DNA of 64,000 nucleotides from Talinum fruticosum (Eukaryota > Streptophyta > Magnoliopsida > Caryophyllales > Talinaceae). The position numbers and the translations under genes are program-made. The stretch spans positions 2,480,001 through 2,544,000 of the forward strand of contig JAITYX010000028.1 in NCBI GenBank assembly GCA_021018815.1, given 5' to 3'. The first letter of the stretch is position 1. The number at the start of each line of letters is the position of its first letter. Shown here piece after piece: positions 57,197-64,000 of this stretch. Under the pieces are notes generated by a model, which saw nothing but the letters and a program-made list of their open reading frames with translations, had not been told where the DNA came from and ran no database searches.

Positions 57197-58309
57197 TGTG
57201 TAAATGTATTTATGTATGTGTTTAGAAAAAGCCATACGTATACTTTAAAGTGTTGTAAATAGATGCATACATATATAGTTATACTTGCATTGTACAAAAT
57301 AAGATAATCAATCATATAAATTAAAGATAACCTTAATATCCTTTAGTAGAAGCTAACCTTATTAGTTTTCATTTCAAACGATTTTGAAATGATTTAATAA
57401 ATAAGCCATAAAAAATTTAGTTTAATAATAATAAAACTTTTTATCCTTAATTAAGGTCATCAAGCATTAATGTCGTGCGTTCATCCGGATTCTGCCCGTA
57501 AAGAGAAGGGAGGAACATCAGCAAGGTACGTTCATTGATCGTGCCCTTCGAGTGTTTTATTTACGAATCAAGGCCGGATATGGCCGCCATTAACAACAAT
57601 AAAGAATTGTTTGCAAATAACATTTGCCATCATTAATATGGACCCGCTCATCAAGTGCCATTATTTGGTACGCCTAATATCCAGGTTGGTAACCCCGTAA
57701 CGGTTAACCGCCTTCAACCGGACTATTCGATCGGTCCGGGTATGTGCACATGCGTTTAGGGAAACCCGATGATCGTAAAGGGATCCATTCAGATAATTAA
57801 TCAGCAACGACTTTACATTATCCACTCCCCTCATTTACAAATGAATTGAAATGCATGCGCTCAACTTAATTACTTCATAACTATTATTTTATCGCATGAT
57901 AGTGAACGTATTGAGCTTCGGCTCACGTTTCGAAAATGTTTTCTTGTTTTGTTTTAGGTAACGGTGTGGAAGATTTGAAGCAAAGGTCTATTAAGGACTT
58001 AGAGGCTCGCAGTGACAACCTAATTGGAGTATCAAGGGTTAAGTGCCGTTGTCGTAGTTTACCGTGATCGTAGTCTATACTTATGCTTAATCTTCGTACA
58101 AGTTAAAGTTTATGCTTTATCATGAGACACTTGCTGTTAGTGGCAAAAGCAAGTAACCAGGGTTAGAAACGTATCTATTATTATAGCCTTGCCCTTTCCT
58201 CCGGTAAGGGCGGCGTAATGCCCCCGACCTACTTTCCGCTGCGCTAATCATCGGTGGGCGGCTTGCTTAGTCTAAAACCGGTGATTATGGGTTTGGGGCG
58301 TTACGGATA

Positions 58310-58329
58310 TGGTATCGGAGCCTAGGTTT
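58310..58329 (+). other. Primer-binding site, Tekay-type element
   Basis: TGGTATCGGAGCCTAGGTTT; initiator tRNA-Met type (TGGTATCAGAGCC) with one substitution, a few bases after the LTR. Confidence 0.85.
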
Positions 58330-59380
58330 AAGAGATTTCTGCGAGCCATATAGGAACCATGAGGATTGAGTTAGAATAGGAAGTATAAGTGTCTTACTAT
58401 TAATTGTTTGTACGAAGTACGTAATGGGAAATACTTATAATGCCCAATTAAATCTCAAAGTTATAAACAATAATCAACATGAGGATGATAATCCTAAACA
58501 AATGGAGGACCATACCTCCATAAACCTTCATATGCCTATCAACAGGAAGTTGACAAAACTCAACTTCCCTGTCTCTCCAAATTTCAAAGATAAATATCAA
58601 CCCTATATATATACCAAGGAAAGCATATCCAAAGGGACATATCTATCCCTACGGATTCTCCAACAATATAGGAAAGCAAACCAAAATGCCAAAAGGAACC
58701 CCAAGGGATATGATGGGAAGATTGATTAGGAATATAGAAGAGAAGTTGCAATTATTGAAGACCAAAAAGGTGACTATAAGGACATCACATCTAGCAGGAA
58801 AGGCAAGACATATAGTAAAACACGATTATAGGAGATATTAGGGAAGTGAGTTTACATTTGGCCAAATTTTGAAGAAAATTAGGCCCGAGTTCTACTCTTC
58901 TCAGTTGAAGGAAAAGAGTTTTAAGAATGGGACAACTTAGAAAACCCCCAAATGGAATTATTGAGGAAACCAAAACCACAATGGGAACCGTATGCCAAGA
59001 AGGGCCAAAACTCAACCAAATCAAAAATTTTGTGTCCATTATCCATGAATCATGTAATATGATAGAACCTTCATAAAGAAATTCTGATAACAATGGTTAG
59101 GAAAGATTTTACCACTAACCTCATTTAGTTTGATTTAACCAACCTTGAGATAATGATGGGAAGAGAGAAAGGATTATCGAATTGGGATGCCAAGGATTTA
59201 TCATGGAAAATGAAAGGGCGATAATAGAGAGTTGCTAAGGATAGAATATAGGCTATATCGTAATAAGAATGTAAGGAAATATTTCATGATATCTTTGGGT
59301 AAATACAACGAGACTTTTGGGAAAAAATATATATATATATATATTAAGGTTATTGGTGTTATACTATTAAAAGAGGAAAA
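58330..59380 (+). pseudogene. Tekay-type gag and protease, strongly reduced
   Basis: Only about 1 kb separates the primer site from RT, while a normal gag plus protease needs about 1.5-2 kb. The open frame 58424-58729 has no motif I recognise, and no zinc knuckle or DSG/DTG protease motif is visible. I infer large deletions, with assignment by position only. Confidence 0.45.
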
Positions 59381-60090
59381 AGTGAGACTCGAGGATATTC
59401 CGGTGATAAGTGAATTCCCGATGTTTCCCTCAGGAACTTTCAGGATTACCGCCTCGAAGGGAGTAGATTTTGAAGTAGAATTATATCCGTAAGCTCGACC
59501 AATTTCTAAAGCATCCTATAGAATAGCCCCAGACGGAGTTGAAAGAATTGAAAGGTCAATTGGAAGAACTTATGGAGAAAGGATCTATCCAATTAAGTAT
59601 TTTACCTTGGAGAGCACCAAGTGTTACTTGTGAAGAAAAAGGATGGCACCTTGCGGTTATGCATTGATTATAAGGAGTTGAATAAACTTACGATCAAGAA
59701 TAAATATCCTCTACCCCGGATCGGCGATTTATTCGATCAACTACAAGGTGCGGAAATATTTTCAAAAATAGACTTAAGGTCTAGATACCATCAACTTAGG
59801 ATAAGGAGTGAAGATATACCCAAAACCGCATTTCGAACTAGGTATGGCCATTATGAGTTTGTTGTCATGCCTTTTGGGTTAGCTAATGCACCTGCCAAAT
59901 TCATGGATCTAATGAATAGAATTTTCAGACCTTATCTGGACAAATTTGTGGTTGTTTTCATTGATGACATATTGGTATACTCGAAGAATAGAGAGGAACA
60001 TGTCCATCATTTGAGGATAGTATTACAATTCTTACGGGAACACCAGCTTATATGTCAAGTTACAAAAGTGTGAGTTTTGGTTAAATGAAG
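59381..60090 (+). pseudogene. Tekay-type reverse transcriptase
   Basis: Begins with DIPVISEFPMFPSGTF-like codons (59390-59440), then a broken RPISKA.YR.AP block near 59490-59530. The open frame 59621-60073 reads [20 protein letters not shown], then [19 protein letters not shown] (the usual Gly is Arg), [19 protein letters not shown] and [14 protein letters not shown], where the FIDD form of the catalytic motif is intact. A frameshift ends the frame at 60073. Confidence 0.95.
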
Positions 60091-60803
60091 TGACATTCTT
60101 AGGTCATGTGGTATCTCAGGAAGGGATAAAGGTAGACCCACATAAGATACAAGCGATGACCGAATGGCCCGCACCAACCAATGTTATTGAGGTGAGAAGT
60201 TTTCTAGGGTTAGCTGGATACTATCGAAGATTTGTACAGGACTTTTCAAAACTAGCCCTGCCTATGACTAACCTCTTAAAGAAAACCACCAACTTTGAAT
60301 GGTCTAATGAGTGTGAAAAAGCATTCCAAACCTTCAAGGGCAAGCCGACTACTCGCCCCAGTCTTGACCCTCCTCGAAGAAGGTGAGGAGTATACTATCT
60401 ATAATGATGCTTCGAAGAACATGTTAGGGGTGTATTGATGCAAAATGGTAAAGTGGTAACATATGCTTCTCAGCAATTAAAACCATATGAAGGAAATTAC
60501 CCTATTCATGATTTGGAATTAGCTGCAATCGTGTTTACTTCAAAAATTGGGAGACATTATTTATATGGGGTATCTTGTAAGGTATATACCGATCACCAAA
60601 GTTTGAAGTACGTGTTCACTCAAAAGGAGCTTAATTTGAGACAAGGGAAATGGTTACGATCGTTAAAAGATTATGACTTGGAGATTCAGTACCATCCAAG
60701 TAAATCCAATGTCGTGGCTGGCGCCTTAAGTAGAAAAACTCAACATAACGTGAATATCTTGATTATCACTCAACCAATCCTTATTCGGGGATTACACGAG
60801 TAG
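60091..60803 (+). pseudogene. Tekay-type RT thumb and RNase H
   Basis: 60090-60386: [20 protein letters not shown], then [20 protein letters not shown]. 60435-60803: [20 protein letters not shown], then [20 protein letters not shown] and [16 protein letters not shown] (the usual ADALSRK has Asp replaced by Gly). These are diagnostic Ty3/gypsy blocks. Frameshift between the two pieces. Confidence 0.93.
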
Positions 60804-61980
60804 GAATTGAGATCGATCGACACCAAGGAGACAAAGGGGTGCTAAACTTTTTGGAAGTCGGACCCTCAATTGCAGATGAGATCAAAATAGGACAGAGGAA
60901 AGACGAGAAGTTGGTGAGAATGGAGCGAGAATATTAAAAAGGAGAAATTTCCAAGATTCATCTTACATGAGAACGAAACTTTAAGATTCCAAAATCGGTT
61001 GTGTGTGCCCGACCAAGAGGAGATTAAAAAGAATATTTTAGATGAAGCTCATACGACCTTATATTTTGTCCATCCCGGAGGAACAAAAATGTATGTAGAT
61101 CAAAAGAAGAATTTCTGGTGACCTAACATGAAACGAGAAGTTGCGAGATGTGGATAGTTGTCTTACATGTCAAAGAGCAAAGGCAGAACATCAACACCCT
61201 ATGGGCGAGTTAAGGACCTCGGAGATTCCAACCTCGGAAATGAGATTCTATATCAATGGATTTCATCGTAGGACTCCTCAACCTGCCACCGGAAAAATGC
61301 TATTTGGCCGATAGTTGATCATTTTATAAAGTCTCGTACACTTCATATCAATTAGTGATAATTGGAGTGTGGACAAATTAGCGCAAGTATATTTAAAAGA
61401 GATTGTCGAGCTCCACGGAATGCCCAAGGATATAGTGTTCGATAGAGACATCCGATTCCAATCTCGATTTTGGGAAACCTTACAGACAAGCTCTTGGGAC
61501 TAAGTTGAACTTTAGTAGCTCATACCATTCGAGACACAAATGCTCAAACCGAAAGAGTTAACCAAATCCTATAAGATATGTTATGGGCTCACATCCTTGA
61601 TTTCCAAGGAAAATGGGAAGAGTATCTCGCTCCGATTAATTTTCATACAACAACAGCCTACCAGTGCCATAATAAAAATGGCCCCATTTGAAGCCCTCTA
61701 TGGAAGAAAATGCAAAACCCTCTTGTGTTGGAGCGATTTAGATAAGACGCTCACCATAGGACCGAGTTGATACAAGATACTAATGAAACAGATGAGAGTA
61801 ATATAACAACGAATCGAGAAGCTCGGAGTAGACAAAAGAGCTATGCACATCGACGAAGGAAACCTCTAGAATTTCAAGTAAGGGATATGGCTTTTCTCGG
61901 GTATCCCCAACCAAAGCAATCAAACGATTTGGAATTAAGGGAAATTAAACCCTATATACATCGGGCCATATGAGATACTT
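60804..61980 (+). pseudogene. Tekay-type integrase
   Basis: Frame-broken. A zinc region with KNILDEAH and HPGGTKMY (61040-61095), core with GMPKDIVFDRDIRFQSRFW (61415-61475), APFEALYGRKCKT (61680-61720) and a C-terminal GPYEILRKLNPVIYKLSLP codon order crossing 61965-62020. Typical gypsy integrase order. Confidence 0.85.
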
Positions 61981-62341
61981 CGGAAGTTAAACCCTGTGAT
62001 CTATAAATTATCTTTACCAATCGATTTGGAGCATATCCATGATGTCTTTCATATATCTCAACTTCGGAAGTACATATCCGACCCAAGCCACATCATAGAG
62101 GTTGAACCAGTGGCTATCGCCCGTAACTTAACACATGAGGAATATTCGTTCCAAATCCTAGATTGGAGGATTAAACAGCTTCGTATTAAAACTATTCCTC
62201 CGGTCAAGGTTTATGGTCGAATCATACTTCAACTAAAGCCACTTGGGAAACCGAGGAAGATATGAGAAACCAGTACCCACATTTATTCTCGGATAACATT
62301 TATACCATTTCACTTACCAGCTTTGAGGACGAAACTCATTC
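61981..62341 (+). pseudogene. Chromodomain-like C-terminus of Tekay-type integrase
   Basis: The open frame 61996-62265 reads DVFHISQLRKYISDPSHII, EPVAIARNLTHEEYSFQILD and QLRIKTIPPVKVYGR. After a frame change come codons for ATWETEEDMRNQYPHLF (62250-62290). This is the CHDCT/chromodomain module of Tekay/Del chromoviruses, which binds modified histone and directs insertion to heterochromatin. It is out of frame in the middle, so not functional. Confidence 0.85.
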
Positions 62342-62353
62342 TAAGGGGGAAGA
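62342..62353 (+). other. Polypurine tract, Tekay-type element
   Basis: TAAGGGGGAAGA just ahead of the LTR start CCGTAACACCC. Confidence 0.85.
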
Positions 62354-63233
62354 CCGTAACACCCGTCCCTAAGAAAATAATTAACTTAAATACATTCAAG
62401 ATTAGCATGAGCGTGTGCATTTCAAATTCCAAATAATTTCATATTACACATGTGTGTGTACATATGTATATATATATATCTGTCAATGTTGTTTAAAATG
62501 CAGGAACCGGATGATGACAACGACGACGCACAAACATACTCTATAAATTTCAATGATTTAAAAGATAATTAACACCATTACGTGACTAATTTATTTTGGG
62601 TTCTAAAAATTCTTAAACAAATAAAACTAATATAATTTCTATAAACTTAATATTGCTAAAAATAAAATTCCTAGATTAGAATAAGTTTATTGAGCAAGGT
62701 AATAATAAGTTTAGAAGATTAAGAAAATATTGAGGATGAGTGAGTTGGGTTAGAATTAGCACTAATGAAAATTGGGCCGGATGATTTAAGTAGAGCCAAC
62801 CGGCCCATTTAGAGGAAGGCTAGAGGAGGGGAGGTATAAAACCAAAAATTAACCTAAGAAGCTTCATTATTCTAAACCTAAAGCGAGATCAAACTCAAAA
62901 CCCTCTCCCTCTCTCTCTACCACCGAGCCCCCTCACTGCGTCCTTCCTGTTTCGCAGCTCGATCGACAGCACCGGCGGCCCTCTAGCCACGCCGGCAACC
63001 ACCTCCGGCCAACTCCCATCATCTTCACCATCACTATCATCGGCCTCACCATCAAACCGGTCAACACCAACCCCTTCCGTCACTTCCCTTTTTCTGCCTC
63101 CCCTTTATCTTCGTCCCGACCACCGGAGACGCTGCCCAAGCACCACCGAGCGACCACCGCTCGGTCGGCCACCACCACCATCACCACCATCAATACCACC
63201 GATCCCCTTCAAAACCTCAACCGCCAGCCACCG
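62354..63233 (+). repeat. Tekay-type 3' LTR (interrupted on the right)
   Basis: Starts CCGTAACACCCGTCCC after the polypurine tract. From 62564 it repeats 55631 onward. It breaks at 63233 in CAGCCACCGC, where the 5' LTR continues CAAGAAATCG (56295) but here a copia LTR starts. Confidence 0.9.
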
Positions 63234-64000
63234 CGAAGGTTTGCTCGGGAGAGTCCGAGTCACCCTAGAGGGGGTGAATAGGGTGATGAAAAATTCTTTG
63301 TGAAAGCACACACCCTTTTGACAGAGTAGAATCAAAGACAGTTTCGAGTCTAAAAATTGGACTCGTAATGTAATGAATTAGAGTAAACACGTTCAGCAGT
63401 GCTTGTCTCGAGTCTAGAGTGAACTCGTAACTAGAACACGGAGAATTTACGTGGAAACCCTCCTGGGGCAGAAAACCACGGCCCGTGTCAATCCGAGACA
63501 CGAAGTCAAATCCACTATTTTGAGTCCACAAAATACCGTGAACTTGACATAACCCGAGTTGCTCCTTGGACAACTCTATACAAGTTTTCCTAGACTCGAA
63601 GTTCCCTTATCTCGATCTAGTACTTCCTAGCTGAGATAACCCTTACAGCTAGGGACAACTAAGCCGAGTTAACCCTTACAGCTTAGTCAAGGGACCTTAC
63701 AAAGAATGTAAGAAGTGTTTGTAATCGAGTACAAGACCTTACAACTCGAAAGTAATGAATTACAGAGTGGGAGTTGTAAGTTGAAGATTGAAAGTAAATA
63801 CAATAACTTTGTTCAAGTTGGAGTATTGACAGTATGTTCCGCTTTTTTAAGTCTTGTGAAGTGGCTTCTATTTATAGATAGCCAGGCAGAGTAGCCGTTA
63901 TCTTCATCTCGCTGACCGAGAGTCCTCTCGTGACCGTTGATAAGGGCCTTTCGAGTCACTCGGAAAGTATCCGTTGAAAATATGGTCGTTGGACAACGGT
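63234..64000 (-). repeat. Copia LTR inserted in the Tekay-type LTR, continues past the window
   Basis: Starts (C)GAAGGTTTGCTCGGGAG and follows the LTR family to the window end. TATA box on the minus strand at 63867-63878 and box TCGAGTCACTCGG at 63951-63963. Whether an interior follows cannot be seen. Confidence 0.88.

Larger units (their letters stand above)
55631..58306 (+). repeat. Tekay-type 5' LTR (5'-truncated)
   Basis: From GATAATTAACAC at 55631 it follows 62564 onward of the 3' LTR nearly base for base up to the copia insertion at 63234. The first 210 LTR bases (62354-62563) are lacking here. TATA box GTATAAAACC near 55901-55910, then CTCTCCCTCTCTC and a GC-rich stretch (55980-56500). 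It ends GGGGCGTTACGG before the primer site. The full LTR length would be about 2.9 kb. Confidence 0.85.
55631..63233 (+). mobile_element. Tekay/Del-type chromovirus (Ty3/gypsy), truncated at both ends
   Basis: 5' LTR (lacking its first 210 bases), primer site, reduced gag/protease, RT, RNase H, integrase, chromodomain-like end, polypurine tract and 3' LTR in order on the plus strand. The second LTR is interrupted by a copia LTR at 63234. The right duplication is outside the window. All ORFs are broken. Confidence 0.9.

Noticed and set aside
58310..58329. tRNA-like gene at the TGGTATC phrases
   Set aside because: Only the 3'-end complement of initiator tRNA-Met is present, as expected for a primer site; no cloverleaf sequence.
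59232..59492. Separate small gene ahead of the gypsy RT
   Set aside because: The end of this frame (DIPVISEFP...) is the start of the gypsy RT region, and the first part is low-complexity around an (AT)n run.

Overview
This window looks like repeat-dense plant heterochromatin. Almost every base that can be identified belongs to LTR retrotransposons, and I found no convincing host protein gene, tRNA gene or rRNA gene. The organism is most likely a flowering plant with a large, repeat-rich genome. The evidence is initiator-tRNA-Met primer-binding sites, a chromoviral Ty3/gypsy element, a Tat/Ogre-type gypsy element, several SIRE/Maximus-type Ty1/copia copies with an extra ORF after pol, and a CACTA end.

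Layout: 1-4522 is the 3' half of a copia element (A, + strand). 4523-16975 is an old Tat/Ogre-like gypsy element on the minus strand, from integrase near 6106 to its LTR at about 15171-16975. A copia solo LTR (12289-13376) is nested in its gag, and a possible extra antisense ORF lies at 5063-5755. 17026-17426 is a CACTA terminus and 17926-18300 is copia debris. 18599-29484 is a complete copia element (B, minus strand) with 5-bp target duplications CTTCT. 29772-32791 looks like a 3-kb gypsy-type solo LTR (AGATG duplications) holding four 154-bp tandem units. 33009-36814 holds two copies of a long foldback (inverted-repeat) element plus LTR debris, separated by a copia fragment.

The right part: 36815-47568 is a long copia element (D, + strand) with both LTRs of about 1.52 kb. 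Its 3' LTR is immediately followed by a second primer site and gag-pol interior (D2), giving an LTR-interior-LTR-interior array. D2 is interrupted by element C (49189-54456, minus), a 5.27-kb element that keeps gag but has lost pol (TSD CACGG). D2 resumes at 54462 and is cut at about 55630 by a chromodomain gypsy element of Tekay/Del type. The 3' LTR of that element is itself interrupted at 63234 by another copia LTR.

How the parts work: in each copia element the LTR carries a TATA box, transcripts would be primed by initiator tRNA-Met, and gag (UBN2-type), protease, integrase, reverse transcriptase and RNase H follow in Ty1/copia order. A further ORF sits behind pol, preceded in three copies by its own TATA box and pyrimidine-rich leader. 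Every reading frame here is broken by stops or frameshifts. Many frameshifts coincide with a recurrent CTG-to-CTCG (CAG-to-CGAG) difference between copies, which looks more like a sequence-consensus artefact than ordinary decay.
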